Shown here piece by piece: positions 12,130 to 21,800 of a stretch of 64,000 nucleotides of DNA. This DNA comes from Pleurocapsa minor GSE-CHR-MK 17-07R (GTDB taxonomy: Bacteria > Chloroflexota > Anaerolineae > Aggregatilineales > Phototrophicaceae), in NCBI GenBank assembly GCA_019359125.1, contig JAHHHY010000002.1, positions 186,001 to 250,000 on the forward strand, written 5' to 3'. The notes beneath the pieces were generated by a model. It saw nothing but the letters and a program-made list of their open reading frames with translations. It made no database searches and was not told the origin of the DNA. The position numbers and the translations under genes are program-made. How positions within the stretch are numbered: position 1 is the stretch's first letter; the number at the start of each line of letters is the position of its first letter.

Positions 12130-12257
12130 GGGGGCTTCCTGTTCAGGTTCGTCTCAAATGCATTTTTTTGGCACTTTATGACTACTTGTGACCCCTGATA
12201 TCTTACTTATATTAGTGATAAGCATGCGTTGCAAGGGCTGGTGCAGCGTTTGCCCGG

Positions 12258-13061
12258 TCAGCCGTAATGGGCTTCCAGCCAGCCGATGGCAAAGGCCGCC
12301 AGATCCGAGGCATTAAACAGATAGCTGCGAGCGTCGCCTACCATCCCTGCCCGACCGCCGCCCTCGGCCAGAAACGCCTCGGCGATGCCTTCGAACGAGT
12401 AGTCGCCGTGCGCTTCGCCGGTGTCGAAATCCTCGACATCGATCCACACGGTCCGCCTGTCTTGTATGACAGGAACCTGATAGTGGATGACGCGTTTGTG
12501 GCGCATACGGGCGCGGTTCTCGGCATAGTGCAGCAGCGTAAGCGTGTCCAGCGGCGCGCCCAGCATGAGCACCTGTCCATTCAGCGCGATCAGCTTTTCC
12601 AGCGGCGAGCCGACGCCATAGCCATAGTTCAGCGGGTGGTCAGCGGTAATAAACTCGGCCTGTGCGCCCACCGCAGCGATCGACATTTCAGGATTACGGC
12701 TGCGGACTGCGCCCGGCCAGGTGCGCAAAAATTCAGCCATGATGCCGTTTTCGCGTACGGCGCGTGAGGTGGCCGGGTCATACGGCGGGTGCTCGGCCAG
12801 ATACAGCGCCCGTTCAGCCTCCGGCAGCTCGTCAGTATAGTCGGGAATGTCGTGCCAGCCGACATACATCATCAGCGTGCCCTGAGGTGTCAGGGTATCC
12901 AGCAGCGCCTGAATGATCGTATTGGGCCCGCCCAGCACAGGGCCGACTGCCTTGACGGACGCGTGCAGCATCAGCGGATGGCCGGCTTGCACGCCCAGCG
13001 CAGACAGCGCGTCTGCCAGCTGACGGCGTGTGTAAGGCATCTGGTTCATATTCGTCGTCAT
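12258..13061 (-). CDS. AAC(3)-family aminoglycoside N-acetyltransferase-like protein
   Basis: The 267-residue protein matches the antibiotic acetyltransferase fold distinct from GNAT. LMLHASVKAVGPVLGG is near residues 30-45, PYDPATSRAV near 93-102, RNPEMSIAAVG near 122-132, and LMLGAPLDTLTLLHYAE near 165-181. Members transfer acetyl from acetyl-CoA to the 3-amino group of 2-deoxystreptamine antibiotics, but many chromosomal homologues have other or unknown substrates, so resistance is not implied. Its ATG overlaps the TGA of the upstream gene, so it is the third gene of an operon with two paralogous unknown proteins. That context is unlike a resistance cassette. Confidence 0.85.
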   Translation of the reverse strand: MTTNMNQMPYTRRQLADALSALGVQAGHPLMLHASVKAVGPVLGGPNTIIQALLDTLTPQGTLMMYVGWHDIPDYTDELPEAERALYLAEHPPYDPATSRAVRENGIMAEFLRTWPGAVRSRNPEMSIAAVGAQAEFITADHPLNYGYGVGSPLEKLIALNGQVLMLGAPLDTLTLLHYAENRARMRHKRVIHYQVPVIQDRRTVWIDVEDFDTGEAHGDYSFEGIAEAFLAEGGGRAGMVGDARSYLFNASDLAAFAIGWLEAHYG

Positions 13062-14350
13062 TCGCGTTGAATCCGTGCCCGGCGCAGGTCATCCTCGCCA
13101 CGTTCGATCAGCCGATACAGCATTTCAAAAATCTCGCTGGTCGCGCCGGTCGCCAGGCGCATGCGCCCACGGGCGGCCTCGCGCAGCTCATCCAGGATGC
13201 GCCACGGCTCGTCATCCTTGCCCACCACGGTGGCATTGACGACCACGCCGCCCAGCACCAGCGGCAGATAGATATAGGCCAGGTCTGCTTCGCCCTGGCC
13301 AGCCAGCCAGTTGGTCAGGCGGGTGGCATAGTTGACGCGCTCCTGCCGGTCGCCCAGGTTCACGCGCACCCGTGGCCGAATGATGCTGAAGCCGGTCAGC
13401 ACGGCGTCATAGATAGCGGCTTCCAGCAGATAGCGGCTGACCAGCTCGCCCGGCTCCATGGTCGATGCGCCGGGCGAGGCGGCCAGCACCTGGCACAGCG
13501 TCTGGAACCAGCGTGTATCCTCCAGCGGCATGACCTGTTCCAGCGTCGCGCCGTCGTCCAGCGTGTAGGTGATCATCTTGGCGATGGCCTTGGCCTCGCC
13601 GGGATGCAGCGGCAGGTCGTGGTCTGCAAACAGCGCCTGCACGCCGCGCACCACCGCGTTAAAGACCGTCTGGCGCGTCAGGCTGGAGGCGATCATGCGC
13701 GCTTCTTCAACTTTGGCTTCCAGCAGCTCCTGCTCCTGCGAAAGCTGGGCGGTCGTCCACAGCGTCTCGTAGGTGATATTCATCTCTTTGGGCGGCGCGG
13801 GCATGCGGCGCGGCGCGATGTCAAAGTGCAGCGTGACGTCTTCCTGCGGCAGATTCTGCGGATGATGCACAAATTCGATCTCTTTCAGCGCCTGCACCTT
13901 GAACGGCGAGACGGCCAGTACCGAGGCTGGTGCGCCACCGGTGGCATGGCGCATCTTTTTGCCCCGGCGCTCGGCGCGATAGCGCACCGCCACCTGAAGC
14001 GGCAGCGCCTCACCGGGCTGGGTGGGCGGCACAGCGGCCAGCGGCACATGCAGCACGCCGACTTCGCCGGGGCTCAGCGTGAGGTCGATCAGTTTGCGCG
14101 CGGCCATGATATTGACCGGCCGGCCGCTGGGGTCCTTGCCGGGCAGATGCAGCGCCACCTTCACATGCAGCGGCTGGTCTATCATGCTTTGCAACAGCGC
14201 GACCACCTCGAACGGCTGGTTGAGATAGGCGGCCTTCGGGAAAATACCGAGCGCCATTTGCAGGCTGTCGAGGGTGATGCGGGCGCTGCTTTGTGCGATC
14301 ATCCCCAGCACATCGGGATACATCGGGTCAAACTGGTGACTGCTGTTCAT
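13058..14350 (-). CDS. Unknown protein, second of a tandem paralogous pair
   Basis: A 430-residue protein I cannot assign. It shares layout and scattered identity with the gene upstream. An N-terminal YPDVLGMI segment is followed by a beta-rich region of Ig-like appearance (ALGIFPKAAYLNQPFEVV, then VALHLPGKD), a middle part rich in charged helices, and a C-terminal helical domain with IYLPLVLGGVVVN. There is no signal peptide or membrane segment, so it is probably cytosolic. Its stop overlaps the start of the AAC(3)-like gene and its start lies 12 nt after its paralogue, so the three genes are cotranscribed. An adaptor or scaffold role is a guess. Confidence 0.7.
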   Translation of the reverse strand: MNSSHQFDPMYPDVLGMIAQSSARITLDSLQMALGIFPKAAYLNQPFEVVALLQSMIDQPLHVKVALHLPGKDPSGRPVNIMAARKLIDLTLSPGEVGVLHVPLAAVPPTQPGEALPLQVAVRYRAERRGKKMRHATGGAPASVLAVSPFKVQALKEIEFVHHPQNLPQEDVTLHFDIAPRRMPAPPKEMNITYETLWTTAQLSQEQELLEAKVEEARMIASSLTRQTVFNAVVRGVQALFADHDLPLHPGEAKAIAKMITYTLDDGATLEQVMPLEDTRWFQTLCQVLAASPGASTMEPGELVSRYLLEAAIYDAVLTGFSIIRPRVRVNLGDRQERVNYATRLTNWLAGQGEADLAYIYLPLVLGGVVVNATVVGKDDEPWRILDELREAARGRMRLATGATSEIFEMLYRLIERGEDDLRRARIQRE

Positions 14351-14362
14351 GGCGAGTCCTCT

Positions 14363-15700
14363 TTAGCGAAAACCGAGCCGCTGTTCCATACGCGTGATGA
14401 TACCGCTGATGAGTGTAATCAGAGGCTGTGTTTCATCGGGTTGGGTGGCTGCCCTGCGCTGGAACACGGCCGTGAAGTTCTTCAGCAGTACGTCTGGTGG
14501 GTCTTTTGAGACGGGCATCTGCTCATTGATAAGCAGGCCGCCGATAACGAGCGGGAGATAAACCTGCGAAAAGTTTAATTTGCCATCGTGCTGCAGGGCT
14601 TCCATGATGATGCCTGCGAAATGCGCCTGTTCCGCGTCTGTGCCCAGGTCCTCGCCGGTTTCGCGTTCAATCATCGCAAAAGCGAACACGATCGCGTCAT
14701 AGACCAGGCTGGCATACAGCGATTCAGATACCAGCGTTGCGGCCTGTAACGAGGCGTTCGGGTCGCGCACCAGCTTCGCCATCATGTCAAGCGTCCAGCG
14801 CGGCAGCGTGGGCGGGGCCGGTATCTCCATCGGATTCTTCAGCAGCATCGGCGCGACGCTGTAGCGCCCGGCGACGTTGTACCCGTGTCCGCTCTCCACA
14901 GGCGCGGCGTACTCCAGCAGCAGCACCAGCAGCTTGGTGATAAGCGCGGCTTCTGGTTCAAACAGGTCAAAACCTGCCCGGCGGAAGCTGTCGGTTGTGG
15001 CCGACATCAGCGGCTTATACGTGTGCAGGCGGCGCACTGCCGGAAACACATGCAGCAGCATACGATCGCCCTGCATGTGCATCAGCGGGCGCGGGTCGGC
15101 ATAAATTTCGGGGGACCACAGCCGCACATAGCCCGGCTTCAGGCTGACGAAATTGGCCAGTCCGCCTGGAAAGACGGGCAGCGGGGCTTCCAATATGCTG
15201 CGTGCCAGCTTCTTATTGGCCGAGAACGCGACGCTGGACAGCGATTCAGCCACCTCGCGTTCGGCATCCGGCAGCAGGCTGAAGTCGCACGGTGCGCTGC
15301 CATTGGCCTCGCGAATCTGACGGGCATCGCCGCCGATCTGCTTGACGGAGACTTCAACCGAGAAAGTGTATTTGTCTGAGGGGGTGCAGGTGGAAAGGAC
15401 GGCCGCAGGCAGCACAATCATGCCGGTTTCGGCGGCGCCCATGCCCACTACGATGCGGGCATTTTTGCTGACGAACTGGTCGCGCTTGCGCTGGATATCC
15501 TGCGCTGGCAGGTGCAGCACCACGCTGACATCGATCGGCACATCGAGCATATTCTGCGCCAGCAGGATGACATCGAACGGCTTGCCGGCACGGGCCGTAC
15601 GTGGGCGGATGCCCACGGCGAGTTGCGCGTGACCAATAACTGCACGCACGCCACCCGTGATTGCGCCAAGCATATCGGGATAGTTGATGCTGTCTGCCAT
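14363..15700 (-). CDS. Unknown protein, first of a tandem paralogous pair
   Basis: A 445-residue protein of unknown function, homologous along its length to the next gene. Matching landmarks are NYPDMLGAI near the N terminus, LAVGIRPRTARAGKPFDVI followed by SVVLHLPAQD (the Ig-like part), and VYLPLVIGGLLIN near residue 385. The middle has diverged more, suggesting an old duplication with specialisation. It is soluble by appearance. It heads an operon with its paralogue and an AAC(3)-like acetyltransferase, and an inverted repeat that could be an operator lies 20-41 nt upstream of the start. I know no named family with this architecture. Confidence 0.7.
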   Translation of the reverse strand: MADSINYPDMLGAITGGVRAVIGHAQLAVGIRPRTARAGKPFDVILLAQNMLDVPIDVSVVLHLPAQDIQRKRDQFVSKNARIVVGMGAAETGMIVLPAAVLSTCTPSDKYTFSVEVSVKQIGGDARQIREANGSAPCDFSLLPDAEREVAESLSSVAFSANKKLARSILEAPLPVFPGGLANFVSLKPGYVRLWSPEIYADPRPLMHMQGDRMLLHVFPAVRRLHTYKPLMSATTDSFRRAGFDLFEPEAALITKLLVLLLEYAAPVESGHGYNVAGRYSVAPMLLKNPMEIPAPPTLPRWTLDMMAKLVRDPNASLQAATLVSESLYASLVYDAIVFAFAMIERETGEDLGTDAEQAHFAGIIMEALQHDGKLNFSQVYLPLVIGGLLINEQMPVSKDPPDVLLKNFTAVFQRRAATQPDETQPLITLISGIITRMEQRLGFR

Positions 15701-15719
15701 GACTCGCCCGGACGTGAAC

Positions 15720-15741
15720 CGTTACAACCCCCATTGTAACG
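15720..15741 (-). promoter_or_regulatory. Palindrome overlapping a putative -10 box
   Basis: CGTTACAA (15720-15727) and TTGTAACG (15734-15741) form perfect 8-bp arms around 6 nt. On the minus strand one arm contains TACAAT, a good -10, about 34 nt before the start of the paralogue operon. A dimeric repressor bound here would block that promoter. Confidence 0.4.
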
Positions 15742-15765
15742 CGGAAGTTTGTTTTCGGTAACGTG

Positions 15766-16488
15766 TCAGCCTGCGAACATGTCACCAAGTCCCGGTCCCA
15801 GCAGGGCGCTCTGCGGTGTGATGCCATATGCCTCGACAAGCAGTGTTTGCATGTCGGTTAGGGCATTCCGAACATCGGCATCGCTGTCCGGGTGCTGCGC
15901 CTCGATCGTAACCAGCAGATGACGCGTGTCTGATCCAGCTGCGCTGGCCACACTTTGCCGCCAGCACCAGCGGCGCGCGTGCACCGTTCCGTCTGTCTGG
16001 GCGAAAACAACTTCACCCGTGGCTGGTGTTTCGTCTGCGCCGTCGCCCAGATCCTGGAAGCGCTCATCCCCGGTTGCGAATCGTGCATACAGGGGCGGAC
16101 GAATGCCATCCAGGCTGATCATGGCCACTGGCAGCGCATAACGGATACTGATCAGGTTGCCAATATCCACCAGGGGATTGATAGACGGGATATCTCCCTT
16201 TTTGGTCAGGCGACGCAGCAGACTCTCGGCGGCACTGCGATACTGGGTGGGGTCGACACCAAATTTGCGAAAGGCGCCGCGCCAGGCTGACAGCGACGGA
16301 ATCTCGCTTAGCGGTGTATCGCCAATACGCGTTTTCACGATCGCCTGCTCAGCCTGAAACCGTTCGGTGATGTGTGCATAGGCATCGGGCGTGAGGCGCG
16401 GCAGTTCTCGCGCTGCAATCATGCCCGCCCTGAGCGCCGGAAATTCCTGAAGGATATTGGGTGTGTAGATGAACAGCGGTTGTGTCAT
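15766..16488 (-). CDS. B3/B4-domain protein (PheRS beta-like tRNA-binding domain)
   Basis: About 240 residues matching the free-standing B3/B4 domain otherwise found in phenylalanyl-tRNA synthetase beta, where it forms an editing site. Visible landmarks are SAWRGAFRKFGVDPTQYRSAAESL (residues split here as SAWRGAFRKFGV, then DPTQYRSAAE), LTKKGDIPSINPLVD, NLISIRYALPVAMIS, and DETPATGEVVFAQ. Free-standing copies are common in bacteria and may edit or bind tRNA, but their role is not settled. I start at the ATG with an AAAGGA ribosome site; the same frame remains open far upstream only because it is antisense to the divergent peptidase gene. Confidence 0.85.
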   Translation of the reverse strand: MTQPLFIYTPNILQEFPALRAGMIAARELPRLTPDAYAHITERFQAEQAIVKTRIGDTPLSEIPSLSAWRGAFRKFGVDPTQYRSAAESLLRRLTKKGDIPSINPLVDIGNLISIRYALPVAMISLDGIRPPLYARFATGDERFQDLGDGADETPATGEVVFAQTDGTVHARRWCWRQSVASAAGSDTRHLLVTIEAQHPDSDADVRNALTDMQTLLVEAYGITPQSALLGPGLGDMFAG

Positions 16489-16659
16489 GATGACTGTTTT
16501 CCTTTCAGAGACAGTATGCAGGATGATATTGCAGCGGTCACTGTTTGGCCAGACAATCGTCATTTGATTTTTTTTGAATGATAGATTATTCTCCAAATTA
16601 TTCCCTGCGGCGAATTCCCGCTGCGCATGATGCTCGACAGAAGAGTGATGGAGTACAGA

Positions 16660-18465
<1,806 letters not shown>

Positions 18466-18477
18466 GGGAAAAGAGAA

Positions 18478-18542
18478 GTACTGAGTGCTGAGTACTGAGC
18501 AATGAGGAAAAGAAAATACTGAGTACTGAGCAATGAGGAAGG
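18478..18542 (+). repeat. Left arm of heptad-type inverted repeat element
   Basis: Copies of GTACTGAGTGCTGAG and ACTGAGCAATGAGGAA are arranged twice. They are the reverse complement of the AGCACTC heptads 60 nt further on, so the two blocks could fold into a long hairpin around 18543-18599. A second copy of this element family lies at 30448-30526. Confidence 0.75.
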
Positions 18543-18599
18543 ACTCAAGAGCAGCTGGAAAGTTGGTATTGCAGCAGTGATGTGCTCTTGTACCATTTT

Positions 18600-18707
18600 C
18601 TCAGCACTCAGCACTCAGCACTCAGCACTCAGCACTCAGCACTCAGCACTCAGCACTCAGCACTCAGCACTCAGCACTCAGCACTCAGCACTCAGCACTC
18701 AGCACTC
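18600..18707 (+). repeat. Fifteen perfect tandem copies of heptamer AGCACTC
   Basis: From 18603 to 18707 the sequence is AGCACTC repeated 15 times without a mismatch, preceded by a partial unit. It fills the end of the pepF-aldo/keto reductase gap and enters the 3' end of the reductase gene. Perfect identity implies recent slippage growth. Heptads in all frames translate to an STQHSAL-like artefact, which is not a protein. Confidence 0.95.
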
Positions 18708-19660
18708 GCTGTATTCAGCGCCTCAATCTCCTCCGGCAGCAGGATGAGGTCGGCGGCGCCGGCCACGTCCTGGAATTGGGCGACGGTGCGAGCGCCGACG
18801 ATCGGCGCGCTGATGACTGGCTTGGCCAGCAGCCACGCCAGCGCGACATGCGACGGCGGCACGCGGTGCTCGCGGGCGATGCGGTTGACCTCATCGAGGA
18901 TGGCAAACGAGCGGTCGGGATCGGCCAGAATGCGCTGAATCAGACCGCCTTCGCTGCGCGTGCTGTCTGGCGCTGTGTTCTGGCGCGTGTACTTGCCGGT
19001 CAGGAAGCCTGCTGCTAGCGGGCTGTAGGGGATGACCGCGATGCCCTGGTCAATGCAGGCCGCCTCCAGCTCGCGCTCAAATTCTGCGCGGTGCATCAGG
19101 CTGTAGTGCGGCTGAATGCACACGAACGGCGTGACACTGTGCTTGTCGGCCGCCCACAGCGATTTCATCAGCAGCCAGGCGGGATAATTGCTGGCGCCGA
19201 TGTAGCGCACTTTCCCCTGGCGCACCAGCGTATCCAGCGCCGACAAGGTTTCTTCCAGCGGCGTTTCCTTGTCCGGCCAATGCACCTGGTACAGGTCGAT
19301 GTAGTCGGTATTCAGGCGGCGCAGGCTGTCCTCGACAGCGCGCAGGATATGCGTGCGGCTGAGTCCCTCGCCGTTCGGGCCGTCCCACATCTGGCCGCGC
19401 ACCTTGGTGGCCAGCACAATGCGGTCGCGGTCGTGGCGGGCAAACCACTTGCCGATGATCGTTTCGCTTTCGCCGCCTTTATGGCCGTCGATCCAGCGCG
19501 AGTAGATATCGGCCGTGTCGAAGAAATTGATGCCTGCATCGAGCGCCGCATCCATAATGCTGAACGAGGTCGCTTCATCGGCGCTCCAGCCGAAGGTCAT
19601 CGTGCCCAGGCAGAGCGCGCTCACCTTCAGGCCGGTGCGCCCCAATCTGCGGTAATTCAT
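18692..19660 (-). CDS. Aldo/keto reductase
   Basis: A 322-residue NAD(P)H-dependent reductase of the AKR superfamily. It has [19 protein letters not shown] at the N terminus, FFDTADIYS with the catalytic Asp and Tyr (about residues 49-57), the catalytic Lys in VLATKV, the His in YQVHWPD, and the cofactor region [16 protein letters not shown] with IVGARTVAQ later. The substrate is unknown. The ATG has a GGGAGG site 7 nt upstream. The last codons and the stop are supplied by the heptamer array: the natural end ...ALNTA is followed by SAEC and TGA read from repeat sequence, so the original terminus has probably been overwritten. Confidence 0.93.
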   Translation of the reverse strand: MNYRRLGRTGLKVSALCLGTMTFGWSADEATSFSIMDAALDAGINFFDTADIYSRWIDGHKGGESETIIGKWFARHDRDRIVLATKVRGQMWDGPNGEGLSRTHILRAVEDSLRRLNTDYIDLYQVHWPDKETPLEETLSALDTLVRQGKVRYIGASNYPAWLLMKSLWAADKHSVTPFVCIQPHYSLMHRAEFERELEAACIDQGIAVIPYSPLAAGFLTGKYTRQNTAPDSTRSEGGLIQRILADPDRSFAILDEVNRIAREHRVPPSHVALAWLLAKPVISAPIVGARTVAQFQDVAGAADLILLPEEIEALNTASAEC

Positions 19661-19720
19661 GTGTGTGCCTCCCTGAAAACTGCGCAAAACGGTCCAGCTT
19701 GAGCGGAATATCGCGTTTAT

Positions 19721-19871
19721 GCCGCCCTGGGTTCAAAACCCAGGGCTACAAGAAGCCCAAGTCCCTGAAGGGACTCAAGGTCGGCATCCCGAAACCCGTT
19801 TCCGCGCACAATCGGTGAGTCCGTTTACGGACTTGTCGGTTGGCAGACCGGGGTTTTGAACCCGGGGCGGC
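19721..19871 (+). repeat. Multi-palindrome intergenic repeat (REP/BIME-like)
   Basis: The 339-nt gap between the reductase and the next gene holds no gene but this element. Four hairpins lie in series: GCCCTGGGTT/AACCCAGGGC (19724-19746), AGTCCC-TGAA-GGGACT (19760-19775), AGTCCG-TTTA-CGGACT (19818-19833), and a GGGTT-TTG-AACCC hairpin at about 19851-19863. The outermost ends GCCGCCC (19721) and GGGGCGGC (19864-19871) also pair, closing the whole unit. This is typical of dispersed non-coding repeats. Confidence 0.8.
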
Positions 19872-19999
19872 ACGAAGGCGGTGATCGGCTTAACCTGGTG
19901 CCAGTATCACGCCCTGCAAACTGGCCTGAGTATACCCCGGCTGGCGCGCGCCTGTGTTAGACTTGGGCGAATTTGCCTGCATGAAGGTTTCTGCTCAGG

Positions 20000-21715
20000 A
20001 TGACGATCAGGCGCGCCCTCACCGCGTTGACTTTTGCTGCTGCCGCGCTGGCCTGCTGGCTGGCCCTGGCCTGGCTGGTGAGCGACACGCGCAGCCATCC
20101 CACGCCGCTGACGCTGACCGAATCGCTGACGCTGGGCGGCGAGTTTGTGCGCGCCGAAGCCTCGCTCGACCGGTCGCGCACGCTGTTTCGGCACGACTGC
20201 CTCGATTTCTCGTGGACGGTGACCGGCGCGGCGCTGGTCTCGGTCGATGATGCGCCGGTTGAAGCTGCGGGCAGGCGGGCCGTGTGTGAGCGCGAACAGG
20301 TGACGCTGACGCTGACCGGGGCGGGCGGCGCGACCTGGGCGCGGCCGTTTCACCACTGGGCGCTGTTTGACTTTGCCGAGGCGCACGCGCTGCTGTTTGG
20401 CGGGCTGGCGCTGGCCGTCCTGTCGATCGGGCTGCTGAGGCCGTGGCGGGGCGGCTTGTCCGGGGCGATTCTGCGCGCCGCGCCGGTCCAGGTTGCCATT
20501 GCCGGGGCGACGGCGCTGGCGCTGGCCCTGCTGCTGGACCTGTTCACCAACACGCTGGACACCTCTCGCTATACCTGGGACTGGGTGCATTATCTGGACA
20601 TGGCGCAGAACGGCATCGCCGGGAACGCCGGTCTGGTCGCGCCGTATGCCTATCGTCCGCTGCCGCCGCTGCTGGCCAATCTATTTGCTGACGCCACAGG
20701 CCGACCGGTGCTGACCGGGTTTCGTCTGCTGGCCTACGCGGGCATCGTCGGGCAGATGGGGATGGCGTTCGCGCTGGCGCGGCTGTTCCTGACAGGCGCT
20801 CGGCGCTTCTGGGGCGCGTTTGCCGTGATGCTGGTCGTCGGGCTGACGACGCCCGCCGCGAAGTTTTACCTGTTTGACGTGCTGCGCACCGACCCGCTGG
20901 CGTTTCCGCTGGTGCTGCTGGCGGCCTACGCACTGGTCCGCCGTGAACGGGCCTCGCGAGATGGACGCCTGCCGCTGGGCTGGGATACGCTGCTGGTGGC
21001 GACCAGCCTGCTGGGCATGAGCGCGCGCGAGTTTGCCGTGCTGCCGCTGGCGATGCTGGGGGCCTGCGCGCTGCGTGACCTCGTCCAGCGCCGCCGGGCG
21101 GGGTACAGCCTGCTGGTTGGGCTGGCGGCGGCGGGCACGGCGGCGGCGGGCTATCTGCTGCCTCGGCTGCTGATTCCCGTCGGACGCAGCGACCAGTTGT
21201 TCAACGTGATTTCGCCGGTCGAGCTGGCCGTCCTGTGGCCGCGCAACCTGAACCTGCTGCTGGGCTTCGTGCTGGCGCTGCTGCCGCTGTGGATGCTGAG
21301 TTCGCCCGGCCGGGCCCGCCGACTGTGGAAGCGGGTGGGCGGGCTGCGCCTGCCGCTGGGCGTGTACATGCTGGGGGTGATCGGGCTGTCGTGGGCGGGC
21401 GGCACCGATATCTCGCGCTTCATGGCGTTTCTGCATGTGCCGCTGGTGCTGCTGCTGGCCTGCCTGATCGAGGATGGCATCCCCGCCTGGCAGGTGCTGC
21501 TGGCGCTGGGGGCATGGGGGCTGTTCCAGCGTCCGTTTGACGCCGTGCCGCAGGTGACGCTGGACAACTACCTCGATTTCTACATCGTCTACTGGGACCG
21601 TCAGAGCGTGGTCACCTGGGCGCGTGTCGGTGAAGCTGCCGCATGGGTCGCTGGCATCTGGGCGCTGCGCGGGGCTGCCTGGGGCGGGGGACGCCTACTG
21701 AAAGCACCCCGATGA
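20000..21715 (+). CDS. Polytopic membrane protein, GT-C glycosyltransferase-like
   Basis: A 571-residue protein with an N-terminal membrane anchor (about residues 7-27), an extracytoplasmic beta-rich region up to about residue 120, and roughly ten further membrane helices. After helix 3 comes TWDWVHYLDMAQNG, then APYAYRPLPPLLANL; an acidic first loop of this kind is typical of GT-C enzymes that use polyprenyl-phosphate sugars, but I see no diagnostic pair of acidic residues. Very high GC and Leu/Ala content follow the neighbourhood. It stands alone between a repeat element and the AT-richer three-gene island. The glycosyltransferase assignment is a fold-level guess. Confidence 0.6.
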   Translation: MTIRRALTALTFAAAALACWLALAWLVSDTRSHPTPLTLTESLTLGGEFVRAEASLDRSRTLFRHDCLDFSWTVTGAALVSVDDAPVEAAGRRAVCEREQVTLTLTGAGGATWARPFHHWALFDFAEAHALLFGGLALAVLSIGLLRPWRGGLSGAILRAAPVQVAIAGATALALALLLDLFTNTLDTSRYTWDWVHYLDMAQNGIAGNAGLVAPYAYRPLPPLLANLFADATGRPVLTGFRLLAYAGIVGQMGMAFALARLFLTGARRFWGAFAVMLVVGLTTPAAKFYLFDVLRTDPLAFPLVLLAAYALVRRERASRDGRLPLGWDTLLVATSLLGMSAREFAVLPLAMLGACALRDLVQRRRAGYSLLVGLAAAGTAAAGYLLPRLLIPVGRSDQLFNVISPVELAVLWPRNLNLLLGFVLALLPLWMLSSPGRARRLWKRVGGLRLPLGVYMLGVIGLSWAGGTDISRFMAFLHVPLVLLLACLIEDGIPAWQVLLALGAWGLFQRPFDAVPQVTLDNYLDFYIVYWDRQSVVTWARVGEAAAWVAGIWALRGAAWGGGRLLKAPR

Positions 21716-21755
21716 TTTAGGGGAAAATTCACAACCTTAAACATGTAATGTCGAC

Positions 21756-21761
21756 TATAAT
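21756..21761 (+). promoter_or_regulatory. -10 box upstream of the GHKL cassette
   Basis: A perfect TATAAT lies 40 nt before the ATG of the ATPase gene, in the AT-rich gap after the GC-rich membrane-protein gene. The -35 region is poorly conserved. It would drive all three overlapping genes. Confidence 0.45.
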
Positions 21762-21800
21762 TTTTGCTTAAGACTACAGTTTAACTGCACGGATACCCCA

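Noticed and set aside
12258-13061. Mobile antibiotic-resistance gene
   Set aside because: The AAC(3)-like gene is in a native-composition operon with unknown paralogues and no mobile element.
18600-18707. Heptamer array as an integration or origin repeat
   Set aside because: No integrase, DnaA boxes or replication genes are nearby, and the units match the flanking inverse arms.
18582-18938. Frame encoding STQHSAL repeats
   Set aside because: It is the heptamer array translated, then antisense of the reductase gene.
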